Shown here: positions 57,178 through 64,000 of the stretch, piece after piece | Layout: each line of letters starts with the position of its first letter | Numbering within the stretch: position 1 is the stretch's first letter | From: Enterobacter sp. 638 | GTDB taxonomy: Bacteria; Pseudomonadota; Gammaproteobacteria; Enterobacterales; Enterobacteriaceae | Direction of reading: 5' to 3' | Assembly (NCBI RefSeq): GCF_000016325.1 | Contig: NC_009436.1 | Coordinates: 310,001 to 374,000, forward strand | Length of the DNA stretch: 64,000 nucleotides | Notes under the pieces: generated by a model | What the model saw: only the letters and a program-made list of their open reading frames with translations | Told to the model about the DNA's origin: nothing | Databases searched by the model: none | Program-made: the position numbers and the translations under genes

Positions 57178-60147
57178 ATGAGTTGCATGTCTAACAAGGC
57201 GCTTTCTTCACAGAAAGCCATGAAAAATAATTTAAAATCAAATGGTCAGATTTTTCGTTTAAAGAAACATCATCAGTTGCTGGTTTTGTTTCCATCACTA
57301 TTATTAGGAATGTCTGCAACAGTCAATGCAACCACGGTTATTGATACCAACACTACACGGTATTATACCAGCGATACTGATTATGTGATCAATGCGGGTC
57401 AGACCGTTGATGCATTTACGAGTGATGGTCATGGCGGCTATGATGATATTATCATAGCGGGGCAGGCTGGGGCGACGTTTACGAATAATGGGATTCTTAC
57501 ACGTAGCGGTGGTGATTTTAACAAAGGCTTCGCACTTAATTTTGAAACAGCAGGTACTATTATAAATAACGGCACGATATTTGGTGCTGAAAGAGGTGTG
57601 GCTGTTAATTCAAATGGGGCTGGCGATGTAAATTTTGTGAATAAGGGGGATATTAGCATATCAGGAACTGCTCATAGTGCGATCTTCTATACTAATACTA
57701 ATGGTGTTATTGATAACTATGGCACAATAAGTGCTAGTGCCAGCCAAGGTAAAGATGATGATGGTATCCAGGTTGCCGGGACTTCTGCCGTCACTATCAA
57801 CAACTATCAGGGGGCGGTTATCGGTGCCGGACCAATGGACTTAAGTGATTCGTCCTCAAATGGTATTGAAATTCTGGATGCTGAAAGTACTGCGACGATT
57901 AATAACGATGGCGAAATTCATGGCAATACATCAGCGGTAAAAGTTAACCCTGGAGGAGGCTCTGTCATTGTAAATAACAATGCTACAGGGATTATGACTG
58001 GTAGCTTGTATAATACTATCCATGTGATCTCTGATAGCACGGTGAACAATAAGGGCAGTATCACTAATGATAAGAATAACGCTGTTGAAGCCAGCGGAAG
58101 TAATAATAAATTTATCAACTCGGGTATTATAAATGGTGGTGCTGATAAATTTGCAATTTCTTTAACTGGAGATGATAACAGCATTACTTTGAACACAGGG
58201 TCTTCTCTGGGAGGCACCACCGTCATTAATTCTACTGGCAAAAATAACACCTTAACACTGCAAGGCTCTAGCTCTGAAGATGGTGACATTGTTGGAATGA
58301 GCAGTTTAGACGTTGTCGCAGGCAGTCAATGGAGTCTATCAGGTAACGTGGGTATCACAGGTCAGGTTGCGAATTCAGTTAATGTTGCTGGCAGCTTGAA
58401 TATTGATGGCAAGATGGATAACAGCACGGGGGGAACACTTGTTTCCGATGGCGGTATCTTAACTGTTAACAATACGCTGACTAATGCCATGGACTTCGGC
58501 TCTACGGTAAATAGCAGCGGAACACTGATTGTGGGTGATATAACTCATACATCAGCTAATCTTACTGGTGGCAATGTTACCGTAAACAGCGGTGGTACAT
58601 TAAGCGGCGATGCCACGGTAACCGGTAACGTGACAAATAGTGGTACTATCGCAGCACTGAATGCGATGAGTGCGCCAGTGTCCTCACAGTATTTAACACA
58701 AACGACCGTTCCAGCGACTAATTTAACCATTGAAGGTGATTTAACTAACAGCGGAAATATTCAACTGGCTGGTAGCGATGTAGGTAACACGTTAACCGTC
58801 ACTGGCGACTATACCGGTAATAGCGGCACGCTTATTATCAATACCGCGTTAGGTGATGATTCTTCTGCAACAGATAAACTGATTGTTGAAGGCGATACCA
58901 GCGGAAATACTAACGTTACAGTTCAGAATCTTCATGGTGCTGGTGCGCAAACGGTAAATGGGATCCAGATTGTTTCCGTTGATGGCACATCTGACGGTGA
59001 TTTTAAACTTCAGGGCCGCGCTGTTGCAGGGGCGTATGAATATCAACTAAGCAAAAATGAGTCTGATGGTGACTGGTATTTATCTTCAACTGCTCAAACA
59101 CCTGATCCACAGCCGCAACCAGACCCACAGCCGCAACCAGACCCACAGCCGCAACCAGATCCAACACCAGCACCGCAGCCGGACCCAGCACCGCAGCCAG
59201 CACCGCATCAACAGTTACGCCCTGAAGTTGGAGCATATTTAGGGAGTATGACAGCGGCACAAAGCATGTTCGTTAACACATTATATGATCGTATGGGTGA
59301 TCGTTTTAACGATGCTAATGGGAACAGTAATGCTGCGTGGGGATATATCAACGGGAACCACACCCGACAGGATAGTGCTCATAGCGCACTCACTACTGAC
59401 ACTGATACTTATGCAATGGAGTTGGGCGGCGATATATTTAAGATGAGTATTACCGGCAATGACAGTTTCACCGCAGGTGTAATGGCTGGCGTTGGTAATG
59501 CAAAAACGAAGAGTAAGGCTGCGGGTGTTAAGAGTGAAGCACGCTCCTCTGTCGACGGTTACAACGTCGGTATTTACAGCACGTGGTTTGCCGATGAGAA
59601 AAATAAACATGGGCTCTATATTGACTCATGGGCACAATACGGTTGGTTCAATAACTCAGTTCAGGGCGATGATTTAGACGAAGAACGCTATGACAGCACC
59701 AACCAAACCGCCTCTTTAGAATCAGGTTATGCTTTCAATCTGGGTAATCTGTGGAATGCTAAATGGGTACTGGAACCGCAGGGTCAAGTTATCTATATGC
59801 ATTATCAGCAAGATAATCATACTGAAAGTAATGGCACGAAAATCACTGATGTTTCTGGTGATGGTTTTATTACCCGCCTTGGTGGCCGTCTGACTGGTGA
59901 GTTTAAAGACAGCGTAAGACCTTTCACTGAATTAAATTGGTGGAATGGTCGCCCGGTAGCTAACAGCGTGACAATGGATGGTGTAACAAACGGTACTGAT
60001 ACGCCAGTCAATCGCTATCAGATGAAAGTCGGTGTACAAGGCAAACTAAGCTCAAATCTCCAGGTATGGAGTGACCTTAATGGTTCACTTGGGGAAAATA
60101 GCTACTCGGAATATGGTGCGATGGCAGGTTTGCGTTACCAGTTCTAA
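57178..60147 (+). CDS. Autotransporter adhesin (type Va, AIDA/pertactin-like)
   Basis: 989-residue surface protein. A long signal region (about 50 residues with a basic N part, ending SATVNA) is followed by a passenger of about 590 residues built of short N/G/T-rich beta-helix repeats (INNGTIFGAERGVAVNSNG, FINSGIINGGADKFA). Then comes a proline-rich linker (PQPDP repeats, about 643-680) and a C-terminal 12-strand barrel domain of about 300 residues ending in YQF. Probably an adhesin or biofilm factor; the ligand is unknown. Start at 57178 is a choice among three in-frame ATGs (57178, 57187, 57220); the ribosome site is weak for all. The gene is AT-rich and absent from this place in K-12, a sign of transfer. 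Confidence 0.88.
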   Translation: MSCMSNKALSSQKAMKNNLKSNGQIFRLKKHHQLLVLFPSLLLGMSATVNATTVIDTNTTRYYTSDTDYVINAGQTVDAFTSDGHGGYDDIIIAGQAGATFTNNGILTRSGGDFNKGFALNFETAGTIINNGTIFGAERGVAVNSNGAGDVNFVNKGDISISGTAHSAIFYTNTNGVIDNYGTISASASQGKDDDGIQVAGTSAVTINNYQGAVIGAGPMDLSDSSSNGIEILDAESTATINNDGEIHGNTSAVKVNPGGGSVIVNNNATGIMTGSLYNTIHVISDSTVNNKGSITNDKNNAVEASGSNNKFINSGIINGGADKFAISLTGDDNSITLNTGSSLGGTTVINSTGKNNTLTLQGSSSEDGDIVGMSSLDVVAGSQWSLSGNVGITGQVANSVNVAGSLNIDGKMDNSTGGTLVSDGGILTVNNTLTNAMDFGSTVNSSGTLIVGDITHTSANLTGGNVTVNSGGTLSGDATVTGNVTNSGTIAALNAMSAPVSSQYLTQTTVPATNLTIEGDLTNSGNIQLAGSDVGNTLTVTGDYTGNSGTLIINTALGDDSSATDKLIVEGDTSGNTNVTVQNLHGAGAQTVNGIQIVSVDGTSDGDFKLQGRAVAGAYEYQLSKNESDGDWYLSSTAQTPDPQPQPDPQPQPDPQPQPDPTPAPQPDPAPQPAPHQQLRPEVGAYLGSMTAAQSMFVNTLYDRMGDRFNDANGNSNAAWGYINGNHTRQDSAHSALTTDTDTYAMELGGDIFKMSITGNDSFTAGVMAGVGNAKTKSKAAGVKSEARSSVDGYNVGIYSTWFADEKNKHGLYIDSWAQYGWFNNSVQGDDLDEERYDSTNQTASLESGYAFNLGNLWNAKWVLEPQGQVIYMHYQQDNHTESNGTKITDVSGDGFITRLGGRLTGEFKDSVRPFTELNWWNGRPVANSVTMDGVTNGTDTPVNRYQMKVGVQGKLSSNLQVWSDLNGSLGENSYSEYGAMAGLRYQF
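59107..59160 (+). repeat. 18-bp tandem repeat in the autotransporter linker
   Basis: Three perfect copies of CCACAGCCGCAACCAGAC (59107, 59125, 59143), in frame, encoding PQPQPD. Copy-number change would lengthen or shorten the linker without a frameshift. Confidence 0.93.
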
Positions 60148-60156
60148 TATAAAATA

Positions 60157-60186
60157 TGGCAATAATAGTTAACGCTATTATTGCCA
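60157..60186 (+). terminator. Hairpin after the autotransporter gene
   Basis: Perfect 12-bp stem TGGCAATAATAG / CTATTATTGCCA with loop TTAACG, 10 bases after the stop codon. No long T-run, so it is a likely but not classical terminator. Confidence 0.65.
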
Positions 60187-60310
60187 TAAATATTGTGTAA
60201 CTAAAATTGCGCAGTATTTAAAATTCGAAAAGTTTAGTTTTTTAATAATTCACTTTCTCACAAAGCTGTTTACCCCGCCAACGTCGATCACGTGCTTCTC
60301 ACCAATCTCC

Positions 60311-60607
60311 TCACCCCAATGACAGTAATATCTTCATGAGATTCATGGACGCGGTATTGACGTCACGATCCTTTTGATTGTTTGTGGACTGGAAAATCAA
60401 CCGACTGGATCGGGCATTCCCGAGTGAATCCATTAACTTTACCATCACCGCTGTTTTTGCCGAGTTGTCCTGGATTTGTTCAAAACCCCGAATACCGGTA
60501 AAAGCAACAATCACTGTCAGAAACAGCACGATGGCAAATCCGAGACTCAATTTTTTACCGATTCGCAAATTTGCAAAATAGGTAAAGGTACTTTGATGCT
60601 GGGTCAT
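60311..60607 (-). pseudogene. Truncated methyl-accepting chemotaxis protein
   Basis: 98 residues matching only the N terminus of a chemoreceptor: a basic start, TM1 (LSLGFAIVLFLTVIVAFTGIRGF, about 20-42) and the beginning of the ligand domain (VKLMDSLGNARSSRLIFQSTNNQ). It then stops at a TGA. There is no HAMP or signalling domain downstream (60148-60310). It is most likely the remnant of a gene cut when the autotransporter block arrived. It could still insert in the membrane if made. Confidence 0.72.
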
Positions 60608-60679
60608 TATTCCGGTCCACATAGATAAAGAAGAGAAAAGGATGATTTTCAGAAGGTTATTACTCTCAACATCCCGCAT

Positions 60680-61263
60680 CTCAACTATCGGCAGCCGCGT
60701 TTTAGAATTTATTCTGTATTTTAATCCTGCGTAGGGTAATGGTCTGGTCTGGGGTTATCTGATTGATTTATATTATGAAAATAAAATTACCAGGTTAATT
60801 TTTAGTAGAGTGAGTTTGTGGATATTAATATACCATTCAAGGAGTTAACTTTTCTGTGGAGTAAGGTGATGCATTCATTTCGAATATTGAGATGTCATTA
60901 TGAGTGACGAAATAGGCCCTTTTTCTCGTTTGGTTTAAATACTGGTTTTTTAAGTTGATGATGAAAATAGATATCAACATTTTTACCTGTTAAAACAATA
61001 GCATTACAGGCGTAATTCATCTTTTTAACGCACAGTAAAGATGCGCAGCAAACCTGGGATAGTGCTTACTCGCTGATATTCAATACAAAAATATCAGGCG
61101 TGGCTGGAGTTATCCTGATTTACTGCATGAGGTCATGATGTTAACAAACGATATGAAGGATTCTGGGTGGTGGCGTAGTGGGCGAACGTGCTGGGTTTGC
61201 GTTGGGACGGGGGAGGGTGACGAGTCATCGAACGGATTTGGGGAAGTGTACGTGCTTCCAAAG
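60680..61263. other. 584-bp region without a gene
   Basis: AT-rich DNA between the chemoreceptor fragment and tRNA-Phe. I see no supported gene, RNA or operator. It lies next to a tRNA 3' end, a usual site for integrations, but no integrase or repeated tRNA end was found. Confidence 0.5.
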
Positions 61264-61290
61264 CAAAAAACCCGCCATAGGCGGGTTCTT
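61264..61290 (-). terminator. Terminator of the tRNA-Phe transcript
   Basis: Minus strand AACCCGCC-TATG-GCGGGTTTTTT: 7-bp stem plus T-run, eight bases after the CCA end of the tRNA. Confidence 0.9.
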
Positions 61291-61298
61291 CTAAATAG

Positions 61299-61374
61299 TG
61301 GTGCCCGGACTCGGAATCGAACCAAGGACACGGGGATTTTCAATCCCCTGCTCTACCGACTGAGCTATCCGGGC
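61299..61374 (-). tRNA. pheU: tRNA-Phe (GAA)
   Basis: 76-nt tRNA with encoded CCA. On the minus strand it starts GCCCGGATAGCTCAGTCGG, has the anticodon GAA in GGGGATTGAAAATCCCC, the T-loop GGTTCGATTCC and an acceptor stem GCCCGGA/TCCGGGC. Identical or almost identical to E. coli tRNA-Phe. It stands in the same place, ahead of yjdC-dsbD, as pheU in E. coli. Confidence 0.97.
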
Positions 61375-61480
61375 AACGGAGCGCATTAAACCTTAATCCC
61401 GTTTGATCGTCAACCCTAATTCGGGGAAAGCTGTTCAACTGCTTAACTTTACGGCAATCTGTCGGTCTACGCGTCGATTT

Positions 61481-61498
61481 TGCACAAATCTTCCAGAC
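61481..61498 (+). promoter_or_regulatory. AraC operator candidate, copy 1
   Basis: TGCACAAATCTTCCAGAC, 45 bases before the AraC-type gene. A copy with one mismatch (TGCACAAACCTTCCAGAC) lies at 62357-62374 ahead of the LysE-type gene. Confidence 0.7.
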
Positions 61499-61543
61499 AA
61501 AAACGCCAGGGCGGAGCAATGCTGATTGTGATGAGGAGGTGGT

Positions 61544-62389
61544 ATGGCAAACGACTGGCTTGAGCTGCGTCAGCATGCGGAAACGGGTATTGAGACGATC
61601 AAAGCACACTTTGAAGGCCACGCCTTCGATCCGCACTGGCACGACAGTTATCTGGTGGGCATTACCCTGTCTGGCACGCAACAATTCCACTGCCGCCGCG
61701 AGCGGCATCGCAGTCATCCAGGAGATGCGTTTTTACTGGAACCAGGTGAAATTCATGACGGTGACGCGCCGGTAGACGGTGGTTTTACCTATCTGACTTT
61801 TTACCTCGATGAACAGTGGCTGACAAACACGCTGCACGGTCTATATGAATCCACGCCGGGCAGTTACTCGCTGCATTTCGCGCAAACTCTGACGCGTGAA
61901 CCGCAGCTGGTGCGGACCATTAGCGACACCTTTTCCACGCTTCACAATGAGGAGATGAAGATCGTGCAGCAGAGCACAATGGATAACCTGCTCGCGCAAA
62001 TTACCTCCCATTGTCACTGGCGCAAAAGACTGCCCGTGCAGCGACAAAGTGCTGCTGTTGCCCATCGCGCGCGTGATTATTTGTATGCTCATATGGGGGA
62101 CAACATTGGTCTGTCCGATCTGGCGCGAGAAACGGGCACCGATCGTTTTACGCTGACGCGCTGCTTTAAGCGCGAATTCCACCTGGCACCGCACGCCTGG
62201 CTAATCCAGCTGCGCCTGGCGAAAGCGCGTCAGATGCTGGGGATGGGCGAACAGCCTGTCGATGTGGCCGCAGCGCTCGGTTTTGCCGATCAAAGTCATT
62301 TAGGTCGCTGGTTCCAGCGCGCCTATCGCATCACGCCAGCCCACTACCGTCGGTTGTGCACAAACCTTCCAGACGTTTCCAGAAAATAG
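61544..62389 (+). CDS. AraC-family regulator of the LysE-type exporter
   Basis: 281-residue regulator: an N-terminal cupin sensor (PHWHDSYLVGITLSGTQQF, PGDAFLLEPGEIHDGDA) and a C-terminal double helix-turn-helix (LSDLARETGTDRFTLTRCFKREFHLAPHAWLIQLRLAKARQML). Next to a LysE/RhtB exporter it probably senses an amino acid or similar metabolite and switches the exporter on. ATG at 61544 follows GAGGAGG. The twin 18-bp motifs suggest control of itself and of the exporter; the second motif lies inside its own last codons. Confidence 0.88.
   Translation: MANDWLELRQHAETGIETIKAHFEGHAFDPHWHDSYLVGITLSGTQQFHCRRERHRSHPGDAFLLEPGEIHDGDAPVDGGFTYLTFYLDEQWLTNTLHGLYESTPGSYSLHFAQTLTREPQLVRTISDTFSTLHNEEMKIVQQSTMDNLLAQITSHCHWRKRLPVQRQSAAVAHRARDYLYAHMGDNIGLSDLARETGTDRFTLTRCFKREFHLAPHAWLIQLRLAKARQMLGMGEQPVDVAAALGFADQSHLGRWFQRAYRITPAHYRRLCTNLPDVSRK
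62357..62374 (+). promoter_or_regulatory. AraC operator candidate, copy 2
   Basis: TGCACAAACCTTCCAGAC, 51 bases before the LysE-type start and within the 3' codons of the regulator gene. 17 of 18 bases equal copy 1. Confidence 0.7.
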
Positions 62390-62425
62390 CGGCACAGTCA
62401 GGACTCTAAAAATAAGGAGTCACCT

Positions 62426-63015
62426 GTGAATCTGATGCCGTTTCTGCTGTTTGCGTTTGTCGCCTCGATAACGCCCGGCCCGACTAATATTCTCGTTCTG
62501 ACCAACAGCCAGCACTTTGGCGTTAAAAAAACCATGCCTGCGATTCTGGGCGGATGTTTTGCGGCAAGCCTGATTGTGTTGATTTCCGGTGCGGGGGCTG
62601 GGGAGGTTTTACGCCAATATCCGCTGGTTCGTCAGGTGATGAGTTGGGCAGGGGTTCTATGGCTGAGCTGGATGAGCTGGCAGCTGTTCAGCGCCCCAGC
62701 GGCCATTTATCGACGCCATCACATCGACGTTTTACGGCCCGCGCGGCGGCGCTATTGCAGGTGATTAACCCCAAAACATGGATGATGGCGCTGGCGGTTG
62801 TGAGCTTGTTTGCACCGGCAGGCGGAAATGCGCTGCGCGATGTCACGTTAATGGCGCTGTGGTTTCTGATAATTTCGATTGTGTGTTTGATGTGCTGGGC
62901 GTGGCTGGGAAAAGCGGTGAACCGGGTGTTTCGCACCACCGTGGCGATGGTGCGCTTTCAGCGCCTGATGGCGCTGTGTCTATTTGTCTCCGCGTGGGCG
63001 GGAATGCTGGCTTAG
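62426..63015 (+). pseudogene. LysE/RhtB-family exporter, frameshifted
   Basis: Six-helix amino-acid exporter family. The frame from the GTG at 62426 (AAGGAG seven bases before) encodes the first half (FVASITPGPTNILVLTNSQHFGVKKT, the LysE signature), and the second half continues in another frame (FTARAAALLQVINPKTWMMALAVVSLFAPAGG) to 63015. One base is missing for a single frame. Adding one C to the CCCC run at 62694-62697 would join SAP to SGHLSTPSHRR without a gap, giving about 196 residues. It may be a true mutation, a phase-variable state or a sequence error. Ends overlapping the yjdC stop by four bases. Confidence 0.83.
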
Positions 63016-63587
63016 GTTAGCGCGCCACCCATGCGACACTGAGCGAAGCGCAGAATATCTTCCGCCAGACGGTGCGCCGTCTCCACGTCGGTCAGGCTAC
63101 GATTGATCAGCATGCGGCTCAGGCAGCCTTCAAGCACCAGCTCCATCTGTTTAGCGACCATCGCCGGATCGTCAACCTCAAGCTTCGTGAGCAGCTCGTG
63201 GGTAAAGTCGTGGGCGGCACGTTTTTGCTGATCGGCGAGTTGATGGATCGGGTGGCCCGGATCGGGGTAGAACGTGCAGGCGGCGATAAACAGGCAGCCA
63301 GGGTAACGGTTGTTACGCACGCAATCCGCCAGCGCGGTATAGCGCGCCAGCACTTTTTGCTCGGCCGTCAGCGCGTCGTTCAGCATCAGCTGTCTGCGCC
63401 AGATATCGACCTGCTGACTGAGATAGCGCAGCGCATCGTAGAGCAGCGCTTCTTTATCCGGCCAAAAACGGCGCAATTCATCCAGTGGATAATCGATGCG
63501 TTCGGCGACCATCTCAAGCGTGGTGCTGGCGATCCCTTGTATCTCAAGTAATTGCAGGGCTTGTCCCAGTACGTCTTCGCGTTGCAC
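63012..63587 (-). CDS. yjdC: TetR-family regulator YjdC
   Basis: 191-residue TetR-type regulator, same length as E. coli YjdC, starting [42 protein letters not shown] (helix-turn-helix in residues 5-45). The ligand and targets are unknown. It lies downstream of dsbD on the same strand with a 47-base gap, as in E. coli, so the two are probably co-transcribed. Confidence 0.94.
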   Translation of the reverse strand: MQREDVLGQALQLLEIQGIASTTLEMVAERIDYPLDELRRFWPDKEALLYDALRYLSQQVDIWRRQLMLNDALTAEQKVLARYTALADCVRNNRYPGCLFIAACTFYPDPGHPIHQLADQQKRAAHDFTHELLTKLEVDDPAMVAKQMELVLEGCLSRMLINRSLTDVETAHRLAEDILRFAQCRMGGALT

Positions 63588-63634
63588 GGTTTTCTCCTCC
63601 CAATGCTAACGGTTTATCCCGTTAACAGTGTCGT

Positions 63635-64000
63635 TTACGGTTGGCGATCGCGCAAATGCGCGCTGAACGCGGTTGCATCCATAAATCCTGTCACTCGTTC
63701 GCCTGGCTGCTCTTCTCCCTGCGCATTAAAGAACAAAATCGTCGGCAGACCGAGTACCCTGAGTTGTTTCAGTAAAGCCTTGTCCTGCGCATTATTGGCG
63801 GTTACGTTCGCCTGCAACAGAACCGTATCTTTTAACGCATTTTGCACCTGCGGATCGCTAAAGGTGTATTTTTCGAACTCTTTGCAGGCGACACACCAGT
63901 CGGCGTACAGATCGAGCATGATGGGTTTGCCTTTTGCCTGTGCCAGCGCGTGGTTCAGCTCATCAACGTTGCTGATTTGAATGAAGTTAAGATGAGCCTG
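63635..64000 (-). CDS. dsbD: Thiol:disulphide interchange protein DsbD, C-terminal part
   Basis: Partial gene: the frame runs off the right edge of the window with no start inside it. The visible 121 codons form the C-terminal thioredoxin-like domain, with [28 protein letters not shown] carrying the CVAC active site, and end in [10 protein letters not shown]. DsbD passes electrons from cytoplasmic thioredoxin across the membrane to periplasmic DsbC, DsbG and CcmG. The rest (N-terminal domain and eight helices) lies beyond base 64000. Confidence 0.96.
   Translation of the reverse strand, partial: QAHLNFIQISNVDELNHALAQAKGKPIMLDLYADWCVACKEFEKYTFSDPQVQNALKDTVLLQANVTANNAQDKALLKQLRVLGLPTILFFNAQGEEQPGERVTGFMDATAFSAHLRDRQP

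Noticed and set aside
61135..61389. Open frame on the plus strand across the tRNA
   Set aside because: It reads through the tRNA-Phe gene and its terminator on the opposite strand.

Overview
The window is chromosomal DNA of an Enterobacteriaceae member close to Enterobacter, Lelliottia or Leclercia (an inference from protein identity and gene order; no 16S or marker gene is present). The backbone follows the order known from E. coli K-12 around minutes 92-94: pdeC, soxS, soxR, ghxP, yjcE, actP-yjcH-acs, gltP, yjcO, fdhF, yjdP, phnP to phnC, yjdN, yjdM, crfC-yjcZ, proP, tRNA-Phe, yjdC, dsbD. Blocks that E. coli carries between these genes (nrf, mdt, als, basRS-eptA, adi, mel, cad) are absent, and other cassettes occupy several of the joints.

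Region by region. 1-4.2 kb: a diguanylate cyclase and the phosphodiesterase PdeC (c-di-GMP turnover) beside soxRS (redox stress). 4.6-9.2 kb: the small RNA SraL/RyjA, a glutathione S-transferase, the purine permease GhxP and the antiporter YjcE. 9.5-17.4 kb: a LysR regulator with a CidA/CidB-type pair, then acetate activation and uptake (acs, yjcH, actP) and the glutamate carrier GltP. 17.5-22 kb: yjcO, an SDR/HxlR pair and the selenoprotein formate dehydrogenase FdhF, with its in-frame UGA and a -24/-12 promoter. 22-32.3 kb: a rare-sugar locus (PfkB kinase, class II aldolase, D-lyxose-type isomerase, ribose-type ABC importer) bracketed by an OmpR-type regulator on one side and a hybrid histidine kinase on the other. 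32.3-35 kb: a variable patch with a GNAT-like protein, yjdP, a small membrane protein and a HigBA toxin-antitoxin cassette. 35-47 kb: the complete C-P lyase operon phnCDEFGHIJKLMNOP plus yjdN and yjdM. 47.6-54.1 kb: crfC-yjcZ, kdgT and proP. 54-60.7 kb: a NicO-family metal exporter, a membrane protein with a peptidase-like tail, a large AT-rich autotransporter and a chemoreceptor fragment. 61.3-64 kb: tRNA-Phe, an AraC regulator with a frameshifted LysE-type exporter, yjdC and the 3' part of dsbD.

Palindromic GC-rich repeats (REP-like, core CCCTCTCCC...GGGAGAGGG) are abundant between and inside operons and form tandem arrays with 56, 74 and about 97 bp periods.

The most informative non-gene signals are: a 44-bp direct repeat of the phnP 3' end flanking the higBA cassette, which looks like a clean insertion that rebuilt its target gene; twin 18-bp motifs ahead of the araC-type and lysE-type genes; a hairpin that buries the ribosome binding site of a small membrane protein; and a 30-bp palindrome ahead of the autotransporter. 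No wholly new multi-gene system could be demonstrated from sequence alone.
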